From Candidatus Sumerlaeota bacterium (GTDB lineage Bacteria > Sumerlaeota > Sumerlaeia > MWCT01), in NCBI GenBank assembly GCA_026398545.1, contig JAPLSR010000380.1, positions 1 through 7,577 on the forward strand: a stretch of DNA of 7,577 nt, written 5' to 3'. Positions within the stretch are counted from its first letter, which is position 1; each line of letters starts with the position of its first letter. The notes under the pieces were generated by a model. That model made no database searches and was not told where the DNA came from. It saw nothing but the letters and a program-made list of their open reading frames with translations. The position numbers and the translations under genes were made by a program. Positions 1 to 6,532 of the stretch are shown piece after piece.

Positions 1-1557
1 TTGAGCAAGGTCGCTTGAAGCCATGAGGTCTATGAAATCCCTGAGGAAATATAGCGGCTGGAAAATTTCCTCCACCGTCTTTTTATATTGTCCCTTGTGA
101 TTCCCCGCCAGGATTCCGCTGAGCCCGACAAATTTATCAAGGACATAAAGCCCATTGGCTCCGCATTTTATTTCTCTCAGGTCGCTTGAGAAATTGCCTC
201 CGCGCATTTTCAGAATGGAGAGAACCTTGTGAACGGCGCTTTCGATTTCAACGGTGCCGAGGAATACGATGCCATCGAACAGGGAGGCATATTTGATGCT
301 TGTGATGGGGGCGCTTCCCGGCAACTGGTCGAGTTTCTGAATGAACAAAGAGGGAATTCGATGCCGCCCCAGAAGGGTCAGGAAGGCGGAGAGATAATCC
401 TTATATGTCGCCGGGTCTTCAATACTGCGCTCCATCTCATTAATGCCGTCAACCACCACCCTTTTCGTTTTCCCCTTTTCCAAATCCTCTGTAAGGAGGC
501 ACATCAGTTCATCCATGTAAAAGTCTTTGGGGAAGAAGTGCCAGACCCTGATTGTCCCGTTGGCAAGATGTGAGGAAAAACCAAGCCCCTTCTGGTCCAT
601 GATGCTGGCAAGGAAGGAGGGATTTTCATTAAAAGTGATAAGAAGTCCGTTTTCGCCCGCATTGGCGCCTTCACTCAGGAATTGGGCGCCCACCGTGGTC
701 TTGAAAGTGCCCGGCATCCCCGCTATGATTGTGGAAGTCCCACGGGTGTATCCACCGTCTAAGAGATGGTCTAAGCCATTAATACCTGAGGATGCTTTTT
801 CTAAGCGGAATTCGCTGATGGTTTGGTCTGCGAACCGGCCGGGTAAGAGATGGGGGAATATTTCAATCCCCTGGACGCCGATCTTGTAAGGATGTTTTCC
901 CCTGATGTGGCTCTGTCTGCGGGTCTTTTTCATTTCGAGGAAGCGCATGGGAAAGGTTTTGTCCTTTGCCGCCTCTGCGGTCAGTATCACGACAGAATCA
1001 ACAAGATATTCCTCATATCCGCTCTTCTCGTCCTGTCCTCCGCCTTCAGTTGTAACGATTGGAGTCAAGCCAATGGACTTCAAGGTATTGATAAAGCGGA
1101 GGAACAACTCCCTTTCATCAAGCCGGGTTTTAATGGAATTCAAAAACAGACCGAAGCCGTCAATCATGATGCGCCGGGCGGAGGTGTCCACAACGATGTC
1201 ATGAATCTTAGATATCAGGGGTGCGTCCGAGAGGTTTTCCTTGGCGACCACCTCTTCAGGTTGGGCAAAAACTACGGTTATCTTTTTCTCCTTAATAAGG
1301 GCTTCGATATTCCAGTTATAGGAGGTGAGGTCGCGGAAGAGCTGTTGAGGGAACTGTTCAAAAAGGACAATGATGCCCGCTTCGTCGAACAGTGCCGCCC
1401 CGTTGCGGATTATCTGAATGCCCAGGGTTGTCTTGCCGGTCCCTGGAGCGCCTTTCAGGAGGAGGGCGTTATGGCAAAGAAATCCACCGTCCAGAATGGT
1501 ATCGAGTCCCGGTATGCCGGTTTTCATTTTAGGGGGCATGTGTTTTTTAACTCCCAT
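1..1557 (-). CDS. Two-domain KaiC-like RecA-superfamily ATPase (C-terminus cut by window edge)
   Basis: The minus strand is open from ATG 1557 to the window edge (519 codons, no stop). It holds two KaiC/RecA-type domains. Domain 1 (about residues 11-235) has Walker A GAPGTGKTT (36-44), a Walker B strand ending at Asp133 (RRIMIDG), the pair E67-Q68 where KaiC has two catalytic glutamates, and a KKTRRQSHIRGKHP segment typical of the family. Domain 2 (about 250-475) opens with SGINGLDHLLDGG, then GMPGTFKTT (280-288), Walker B KRVVVDG (Asp370) and the family KMRG motif (450-453). The family includes the cyanobacterial clock ATPase and many uncharacterised bacterial and archaeal signalling ATPases. 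No KaiA or KaiB is visible, so this is not claimed to be a clock gene. The start is uncertain: ATG 1557 has GGAG 13 bases upstream, and in-frame ATG 1539 has GGGAG 11 bases upstream. It begins 9 bases after the pilT-like stop, so the two are probably one transcript. The protein is soluble, with no signal peptide or membrane span seen. Confidence 0.93.
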   Translation of the reverse strand, partial: MGVKKHMPPKMKTGIPGLDTILDGGFLCHNALLLKGAPGTGKTTLGIQIIRNGAALFDEAGIIVLFEQFPQQLFRDLTSYNWNIEALIKEKKITVVFAQPEEVVAKENLSDAPLISKIHDIVVDTSARRIMIDGFGLFLNSIKTRLDERELFLRFINTLKSIGLTPIVTTEGGGQDEKSGYEEYLVDSVVILTAEAAKDKTFPMRFLEMKKTRRQSHIRGKHPYKIGVQGIEIFPHLLPGRFADQTISEFRLEKASSGINGLDHLLDGGYTRGTSTIIAGMPGTFKTTVGAQFLSEGANAGENGLLITFNENPSFLASIMDQKGLGFSSHLANGTIRVWHFFPKDFYMDELMCLLTEDLEKGKTKRVVVDGINEMERSIEDPATYKDYLSAFLTLLGRHRIPSLFIQKLDQLPGSAPITSIKYASLFDGIVFLGTVEIESAVHKVLSILKMRGGNFSSDLREIKCGANGLYVLDKFVGLSGILAGNHKGQYKKTVEEIFQPLYFLRDFIDLMASSDLAQ

Positions 1558-1566
1558 TAGAAAGAA

Positions 1567-2667
1567 TCAGCTCCCGAAGCCGCTGATAATTCCGCCACGG
1601 TCGCTGGAGGATAGAACCCCTTTCAGGAATCGGCGGAAGGCATATACATCGCGGGCATATAAAGTTCCATCCTCTTCCGTGACTTTTTTCGCCCGCACAA
1701 GATTGGCAACTGCCTGGTCAAAAACCTGCATACCCTCCTCTCCGCCTTTCATGATCTCCTGAATATCGTTCATCTTATTGTCCCGGATTAAGTTTGAAAT
1801 CGTCTTGGTAACTATTATAATTTCCTGTGCGGCGATTCTTCCCTTTCCCTCAGCTCGTTTGATGAGGTTTTGAGTGATGACAGCACGGAGGTTGGAGGAC
1901 AACTGCTCCCTGAGGAGGTCGTGCTCAGAATCGGGGAAGTTGGAGATAATTCTTTCAATGGTCTGAATGGCATTGGTGGTATGCAGGGTACTGAGCACCA
2001 GGACGCCCGTCTCTGCGGCTTTTATAGCCGTTTTCATAGTATCCGGGTCCCGCATCTCCCCGACCATGATGACATTGGGGTCCTGGCGGAGCGCCTGAAT
2101 CAGGGCGTCATTGAATCCGCCCACATCATCTCCCACCTCCCTCTGGGAAATGACAGCCATTTTATTGGTGTAATAAAATTCAATCGGGTCTTCAACCGTG
2201 ACAATGGAGACTTTTCTTGTAGAATTGATAGCGTCAATAATGGCGGCGAGGGTGGTGGATTTGCCAGACCCGGCAGGACCGGTAATCAGAGCCAGACCTG
2301 AGGTGAAATCGATGATTTTTTTGACCGCCGGCGGGAAATCCAATTCCTCAAAGGTTGGCGGATGCATTGGGACAAGCCGCATGACAATCTTAATCCGATG
2401 GCGCTCAAAAAAGACAATTGTCCTGCACCGCGATATGTCCTTATACTGATACCCGACATCCAATCCCCGCTCCTGTTCCAGTTTAGCTTTCAGACGTTCC
2501 GGCACAATAATGTTGAGAATTTCCAGTATCTCCTGGTGGCTTATTGGCGGGTGTTTGATAGGCAGGATAGTGCCATCAACGCGAATATAAGGAGGCGACT
2601 CCTCCATCAAATGTATATCGGAGGCATTAAATTTGACGGCTCCCTCAATTAATTGGCCAAGATTCAT
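1567..2667 (-). CDS. PilT/PilU-like type IV pilus retraction ATPase
   Basis: This is a cytoplasmic hexameric secretion-superfamily ATPase of the PilT type, expected to power pilus retraction or a related surface motor. With ATG 2667 as residue 1 it has 366 residues, close to PilT/PilU length. The N-terminal PAS-like domain has the family signature NASDIHL (14-20) and YIRVDG. The ATPase core shows Walker A GPAGSGKST (130-138), Asp box VTVEDPIEF (156-164), Walker B region IMVGEMRDPDT (200-210) and His box STLHTTNA (226-233). The C-terminal retraction-ATPase motif appears as SNLIRDNK (291-298), followed by GMQVFDQA (312-319). The frame extends 20 codons upstream to GTG 2727. I prefer ATG 2667 because GGGGGA lies 9 bases before it and its first residues align with PilT. 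PilT versus PilU cannot be settled by eye. It is the first visible gene of a minus-strand pair with the KaiC-like gene. No other pilus gene lies in the window. Confidence 0.93.
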   Translation of the reverse strand: MNLGQLIEGAVKFNASDIHLMEESPPYIRVDGTILPIKHPPISHQEILEILNIIVPERLKAKLEQERGLDVGYQYKDISRCRTIVFFERHRIKIVMRLVPMHPPTFEELDFPPAVKKIIDFTSGLALITGPAGSGKSTTLAAIIDAINSTRKVSIVTVEDPIEFYYTNKMAVISQREVGDDVGGFNDALIQALRQDPNVIMVGEMRDPDTMKTAIKAAETGVLVLSTLHTTNAIQTIERIISNFPDSEHDLLREQLSSNLRAVITQNLIKRAEGKGRIAAQEIIIVTKTISNLIRDNKMNDIQEIMKGGEEGMQVFDQAVANLVRAKKVTEEDGTLYARDVYAFRRFLKGVLSSSDRGGIISGFGS

Positions 2668-2745
2668 CAGGTTATATCCCCCATCTAAGCAAAATGCACC
2701 GGCGACAAAGGATTTCAAAAGCCCCACTTATAAATCTTTTGAAGT

Positions 2746-2773
2746 CTATTACTTATCTTCTTCGGGATTTCAA
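2746..2773 (-). promoter_or_regulatory. Possible promoter of the pilT-kaiC-like operon
   Basis: On the minus strand, TTGAAA (2768-2773) is followed after 16 bases by TAATAG (2746-2751), about 80 bases upstream of the preferred pilT start. The match to sigma-70 consensus is only partial and the region is AT-rich, so this is a candidate only. Confidence 0.25.
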
Positions 2774-2866
2774 GTAGAAAATGGTGAATATTATTTATGC
2801 GAGTGCGCGTTAATTCGGCTCTGGTGCGCCTCAAGTGGATTGAATTAACATTGACTTATTCCCGGA

Positions 2867-2897
2867 TTGACCGTTATTGGGAATTGAAAAATATAAG
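2867..2897 (+). promoter_or_regulatory. Possible promoter of the small membrane protein gene
   Basis: TTGACC (2867-2872) is followed by TATAAG (2892-2897), with a rather long 19-base spacer. If used, transcription would begin near 2904. That would exclude the upstream TTG 2877 as the start codon and favour a downstream start. Confidence 0.3.
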
Positions 2898-3338
2898 TGG
2901 CGTTGTCTATCGTTCAAAACTCTCAAAAAGGATAAAATCATTTTTCAAGCGCTCAAACAGGTGTATAAAAGTCCAAATGGAAATCATGCTGGAGGCGGTT
3001 CGAAATGGAAATTGCCCGGCATTGCGGGCATCATGATTGCCATTGGATACATCCTCTCCCCACTCTCCTTTTATAACGATTCCTTTGTGAACATTCCATT
3101 ATCCGTTGGAACCGCCTATTTACTGCACAAATGGCTGAACCTTGATTTTCAAGTCATGACCGCCGCCGCTTATATCTTCAGCAATATATTGGGACTCGCG
3201 CTCATGGCATGGGGGTTCTGGCTGGGCAAAAGAAAACCCGATTGGCGGATTTCACCGGCACGAACCGCATTGACTGTCCTGATATATCTTTTAATCGCTG
3301 TCTTAGTGTCGTGGCTCACGCAAAAAATCCTCCATTGA
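2877..3338 (+). CDS. Small multi-pass membrane protein of unknown function, start uncertain
   Basis: I do not recognise this family. The frame is open from TTG 2877 (153 residues) to the stop ending at 3338. The C-terminal two thirds clearly look like a membrane protein. Likely spans, in 153-residue numbering, are about 46-64 (PGIAGIMIAIGYILS), 70-84, 92-116 (ending in AWGFWLG) and 129-148, with a Lys/Arg-rich loop (KRKPDWR) between the last two. The start is unresolved. TTG 2877 has no clear Shine-Dalgarno and would lie upstream of the putative promoter's transcription start. Alternatives in frame are GTG 2961 (125 residues, no ribosome site) and ATG 3033 (inside the first span, so unlikely). 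The AAGGA at 2928-2932 would suit only a rare ATC or ATT start at 2937-2940. It is divergent from the pilT-like gene and convergent with the repeat-protein pair. That it is a membrane protein is fairly sure; its role is unknown. Confidence 0.6.
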   Translation: MGIEKYKWRCLSFKTLKKDKIIFQALKQVYKSPNGNHAGGGSKWKLPGIAGIMIAIGYILSPLSFYNDSFVNIPLSVGTAYLLHKWLNLDFQVMTAAAYIFSNILGLALMAWGFWLGKRKPDWRISPARTALTVLIYLLIAVLVSWLTQKILH

Positions 3339-3384
3339 AGAACGCCTGACAAGAATTAATAAAAATTGTGATTGGTTAAGAATC

Positions 3385-3474
3385 TCAAAGAATATCGGAT
3401 GGTGAAACAGTTTTCATTTTGTCAGGGACTCTGCACATGTTGCGCCTCAAAATTTCCCTGATTTTTTCATACAT
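3385..3474 (-). CDS. 29-residue small ORF with strong ribosome binding site
   Basis: The reading frame runs from ATG 3474 to TGA at 3385-3387. It starts MYEKIREILRRNM and ends in TVSPSDIL. A strong Shine-Dalgarno, AGGAG (3483-3487 on the minus strand), sits 8 bases before the ATG. The ORF begins 17 bases after the stop of the decapeptide-repeat gene, so translation from the same transcript is likely if that gene is expressed. The combination IREIL...TVSPSD resembles the opening of a CBS domain, where a short 'V-x-E-I-M...TVSPxDxL' segment is common, so this may be the remnant of a longer CBS-type gene that was truncated. It may also be a genuine small protein. No membrane span is seen. The ribosome site is the main evidence that it is translated. 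Confidence 0.45.
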   Translation of the reverse strand: MYEKIREILRRNMCRVPDKMKTVSPSDIL

Positions 3475-3491
3475 ATTGTTTTCTCCTGTTA

Positions 3492-4184
3492 TCAGTATTG
3501 AAGCTTTGTCATATCCCTGGTCTGTCTTGAAAGTCCTTCTCTTATCAATTCATTTACGCTATAGCCTGCGCCAATAATCTGATTTTCATTGAAATTGAAG
3601 TTTATAAGGTCCCTCACGCTGAAGCCGGCGCATCGCATCTCCTGTGCGCTGAATCCCACGTCTCTCAGGTCCTGTCCGGTGAAATGATGACTGAGTTCCC
3701 GTGGATTGAACCCGAGTTTCTTCAATTCCGTCAGGCTGTATTCCCCCGCCAGTTCATGGAGCTCGAACCCGAGCCTATGGAGTTCCCTTGCATCAATTCC
3801 GGCGTTCCGGCAATGGCGGACGGTAATGCCCCGTTGTTTCAGCTCATTGGCGGAAAGACCCTGTGAGACAAGATTTCTGATATTCATTCGCTGATTGGGT
3901 TCTTCTTCCGGGGGCTCTGGTTTGGTTTCCGGAGCGGGGGAGGGGATTGGTTCAGGGGTGGCGATTTTATACCCCAGTTTTTGAAGGGCGAAATCGGTGT
4001 AGCCGAGTTTTTTCATACCGGTGATGTCATAGCCAAGGGCTGTCAGTTTTGAGCCGTTCAGCCCCCTTTTCAGAAGCAGTTCGGGTCCCTTTTGCGCCCC
4101 TTTGAGGATTAACGCATAGACCGAGTTGATGTCCTTGAAACCCAGCGTCTGGCAAAGCCGCAATCTCTCTCTTGCTTCGCTCAT
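3492..4184 (-). CDS. Decapeptide-repeat protein with Pro/Glu-rich linker
   Basis: The product has 230 residues and I cannot name its family. It is built of ten-residue repeats with the approximate pattern G-[FYIL]-[ST/N]-x-x-[ED]-L-x-x-x. Three copies lie before the linker (41-50, 51-60, 61-70; for example GYTDFALQKL). About eleven lie after it (109-216), including GFSAQEMRCA, GFSVRDLINF and GYSVNELIRE; two of these are nine residues long. The linker (about 73-98) is rich in Pro and Glu and should be flexible. Each repeat probably contributes a short helix, giving two small solenoids joined by a tether, which suggests a scaffold or protein-binding role. That is inference. There is no signal peptide or membrane span, so it is probably cytoplasmic. 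ATG 4184 is preceded by AAGGG at a suitable distance. A fair promoter lies upstream and a small ORF follows after 17 bases. Confidence 0.85.
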   Translation of the reverse strand: MSEARERLRLCQTLGFKDINSVYALILKGAQKGPELLLKRGLNGSKLTALGYDITGMKKLGYTDFALQKLGYKIATPEPIPSPAPETKPEPPEEEPNQRMNIRNLVSQGLSANELKQRGITVRHCRNAGIDARELHRLGFELHELAGEYSLTELKKLGFNPRELSHHFTGQDLRDVGFSAQEMRCAGFSVRDLINFNFNENQIIGAGYSVNELIREGLSRQTRDMTKLQY

Positions 4185-4250
4185 TAAAAATCGCCCTTTT
4201 TTAATGGTGAGGGAAAATCGCCACGCTCAAACACATTTAACTCTTTTATT

Positions 4251-4279
4251 CTTATAAACAGCATGAGGAATTTATGCAA
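4251..4279 (-). promoter_or_regulatory. Candidate promoter of the decapeptide-repeat gene
   Basis: On the minus strand, TTGCAT (4274-4279) is separated by exactly 17 bases from TATAAG (4251-4256). The -10 box matches five of six consensus bases and the -35 box three of six. It lies about 65 bases upstream of ATG 4184. Confidence 0.4.
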
Positions 4280-4326
4280 TAATTAATCTCATGACGCAAG
4301 TGTATATTTTTTGAGCAAAATAGTTG

Positions 4327-4342
4327 TGAGACCCGGCTCTCA
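4327..4342. repeat. Near-perfect 16-base palindrome in divergent promoter region
   Basis: TGAGACCCGGCTCTCA pairs with itself at seven of eight positions. It lies between the two divergent promoters, 14 bases before the TTGACA box of the glycosyltransferase gene. No T-run follows, so it does not look like a terminator. A dimeric repressor or activator site is the simplest reading. Confidence 0.4.
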
Positions 4343-4355
4343 TGTTATCTTGTAA

Positions 4356-4385
4356 TTGACACGTCCATCGGCTCTGATGTGCAAT
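4356..4385 (+). promoter_or_regulatory. Candidate promoter of the glycosyltransferase operon
   Basis: A perfect -35 box TTGACA (4356-4361) is followed after 18 bases by TGCAAT (4380-4385; four of six). This would leave a leader of roughly 40 bases. A separate perfect TATAAT at 4411-4416 lacks a good -35 box. If used, it would start transcription about ten bases before the start codon. Confidence 0.4.
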
Positions 4386-4433
4386 AATCCATTAAAAGCG
4401 CATGACAAATTATAATCGACAGGCTGTTGCGTG

Positions 4434-6467
4434 ATGACGTTCAAACATGTGAGTGTTGTGATACTGACGGCAAGGCGTGCGGAAAAACTCATGGCTTGCC
4501 TGAAAAGCCTTGAACGCCAGAGTTTCGTGGACTTTGAGGTGATTCTGGTGGAGTCCGTGGCAGACCCTGAGACGGAAAAAATCATACATGAGTGCGCACT
4601 TGATATCCATCACATCGTTACCCCGACCGCCTCAAGCTACGCCGAGGCGCGAAACATCGGAAGCCGCAAGGCAGCCGGTGAATTCATCGCCTTTATTGAT
4701 GATGACTGCGTCGCCGACCCATTCTGGCTTGAACATCTGTTAGAGTCCGCCGCATCTGCCGATGCAGTTGGCGGCACTGTGATACCACTCAAGGAATTGC
4801 CCTTCCCGGACTGGTGGGATGGAGCGCTCAACTGGCTCATCGGCGTTTCAGAACCGGCATTTGTCGATTCGGCAGGCGGTAGCGCTCATTATCCCCAGAC
4901 GTGTAATATGCTCATCCGGCGTGATATTCTTTCTGATATAAAATTTCAGGAGATTGGCGGCGGATTTGACCAGCGACAGATGAGACAGTATGCCGGGCGT
5001 GAGGATGTGGAACTCTGGCGCAGACTCCGTCTGGGCGGATGCCGCTGTGCGATTTCCCCATGCGCCGTGGTATATCATGATATTCCGCCCGAACGGCTAC
5101 GATACGCCTATCTTTTGCGTCGCGCCCTGAATGATGGACTCGCATACTGGCGACGTGAAAAGAAATCCGAGTATGTCAGCCGGGCAGTGATGGATATTCT
5201 CACATTTCTAACGGATGTCTGGAATGCCGTGCGACGCGGAAAAAAAATCAGATACGCCTTCAAGGCACATCTCCCCTGGCGCGTCCGCCAGACGGGATTT
5301 CTCTGTGGATATGCGGCGGAGGGTTTTCCACCGGCGCGATTGGCTCACATTGGGTATCAGACAGCGCTCCGAGGTGTAAGATATGCAGTGCAGATGCTGA
5401 AGCGTCCCTTGCGAAAGGCTTATGTTTCCATCAGAAAGCCAGCGGCTGCACGGCATGAAATCCCCACCCGACCGGAAAGCCTTCTTGTTGCCGCCTGCGG
5501 ATACCTCGGAGATATGGTCCTTATCGCCCCTGTGCTTCAAGCCCTGCGGCACTCCCTTAAAGGTTCGCGAATCACCTTACTCTGCCATGAGAATGGGCGT
5601 TTCCTCCTTGATAAATCAGGACTGGTGGATGAAATTATCACACACGCCGGTGCGGTTGCGGGCAAAAATTTTGATGCCGTGATGGTGCCGTATTACCATC
5701 ATGCCCCACCGCAACCGGTCTTTTTCAATTCCGGGGCGCCGGTTGTGACTTTTGACAGGGATGTCGGTCTGCCGCGCCGCCTCTGGTATGACATGGCAAA
5801 ACGGCGCATCCGCAAGGATTTCACCATCCATGAGATAATTAACCTCTCCCGTCTTGCCGCCGAAGTCGGAATGACTCAATTGCCTCAGCCTTACAGATTC
5901 TCAGTGCCGGAAGAGGCGAAGGAAAGCGCCAATGCCATTCTGAAACAGGCGGGAATCAACAGTGGGAAATTGGTTCTTCTCCATGCCGGTGCCGCATATC
6001 CTGAAAAGGCATGGCGACTGGACAACTGGATACTTCTTGCCTCCCACATCAGGCGGGAATCTGGCGCGCCCCCTGTCTTTATCGGTGATAACTCTCTCCA
6101 CGAGGAGATTGAAAAGAGACTTCACAACGCCGATGCGGTGGCTGTCAATATCTGCGGCAGGACAGATTTATGGGCGCTTGCGGCAGTGATTGCACGGGCG
6201 GATGTCCTTGTGACCACGGATTCGGGACCGAAGCATCTTGCAATGGCGCTTGGGACACCAACCGTCACTCTTTATGGTCCAACGGATGAGAGGCGCTGGG
6301 GGGCATTGTGGGAGAGTGAAAGGCATACCGTTGTAAGGGCTGTTCCCGCCGACCTTACGGCTGAGGAGATGCTAGGACTGCCGCCTGATTTTGCCATGCG
6401 CCAGATTACGCCGGAAATGGTGATGAACCAACTCCGCTCACTATTCACTTTAGAAGAATCTGGTTGA
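4434..6467 (+). CDS. Bifunctional GT2-GT9 fusion glycosyltransferase
   Basis: Two glycosyltransferases are fused in one 677-residue chain. Residues 5 to about 240 form a GT-A family 2 domain: VSVVILTARR opens the fold, FIDDDC (87-92) holds the metal/nucleotide-binding Asp motif, and GREDVELWRR (188-197) carries the usual catalytic ED pair. Residues about 240-340 are a basic, probably helical connector. Residues about 347-670 form a GT9 (ADP-heptose:LPS heptosyltransferase-like) domain: GYLGDMVLIAPVLQALR (356-372), HAGAAYPEKAWR (517-528), and VLVTTDSGPKHLAMALGTP with LYGPT (591-617), which fits the donor-sugar site. Such enzymes build LPS core or other surface glycans on the cytoplasmic side of the inner membrane. 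The actual sugars cannot be read from the sequence. GTG 4431 directly precedes ATG 4434 in frame; I chose ATG. The ribosome site is weak (AGG 4421-4423). The gene heads a three-gene plus-strand run. Confidence 0.93.
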   Translation: MTFKHVSVVILTARRAEKLMACLKSLERQSFVDFEVILVESVADPETEKIIHECALDIHHIVTPTASSYAEARNIGSRKAAGEFIAFIDDDCVADPFWLEHLLESAASADAVGGTVIPLKELPFPDWWDGALNWLIGVSEPAFVDSAGGSAHYPQTCNMLIRRDILSDIKFQEIGGGFDQRQMRQYAGREDVELWRRLRLGGCRCAISPCAVVYHDIPPERLRYAYLLRRALNDGLAYWRREKKSEYVSRAVMDILTFLTDVWNAVRRGKKIRYAFKAHLPWRVRQTGFLCGYAAEGFPPARLAHIGYQTALRGVRYAVQMLKRPLRKAYVSIRKPAAARHEIPTRPESLLVAACGYLGDMVLIAPVLQALRHSLKGSRITLLCHENGRFLLDKSGLVDEIITHAGAVAGKNFDAVMVPYYHHAPPQPVFFNSGAPVVTFDRDVGLPRRLWYDMAKRRIRKDFTIHEIINLSRLAAEVGMTQLPQPYRFSVPEEAKESANAILKQAGINSGKLVLLHAGAAYPEKAWRLDNWILLASHIRRESGAPPVFIGDNSLHEEIEKRLHNADAVAVNICGRTDLWALAAVIARADVLVTTDSGPKHLAMALGTPTVTLYGPTDERRWGALWESERHTVVRAVPADLTAEEMLGLPPDFAMRQITPEMVMNQLRSLFTLEESG

Positions 6468-6532
6468 AAAAGAGATTGCGCAGGCGTTATTTACTCATAG
6501 TATTTAAAGAGAAAGCCGGGTGAGATATCCTT

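Noticed and set aside
1..1557. Circadian clock kaiC
   Set aside because: No kaiA or kaiB is visible and the phosphorylation-site pair is not conserved; two-domain KaiC-like proteins are widespread outside clock systems.
850..1560. A 236-codon plus-strand open frame
   Set aside because: It lies wholly antisense to the KaiC-like gene, whose minus-strand frame carries both Walker motifs and family signatures. The plus-strand product shows no recognisable motif.
1870..2301. A 143-codon plus-strand open frame
   Set aside because: It is antisense to the core of the pilT-like ATPase gene, which explains the open frame.
2674..2702. Possible sigma-54 promoter (GGTGCATTTTGC) before the pilT-like gene
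   Set aside because: The GG and GC elements are separated by 8 bases instead of the required 10.
2797..3036. A 79-codon plus-strand frame whose TGA overlaps ATG 3033
   Set aside because: The product has no protein-like features, and ATG 3033 lies inside a membrane span, so the apparent start-stop overlap is not meaningful.
3005..3076. A 23-codon plus-strand ORF with GGAGG nine bases upstream
   Set aside because: It is out of frame inside the membrane-protein gene and its product (MEIARHCGHH...) looks like an out-of-frame reading. The ribosome-like site is probably coincidental, though it could matter if the gene has a frameshift.
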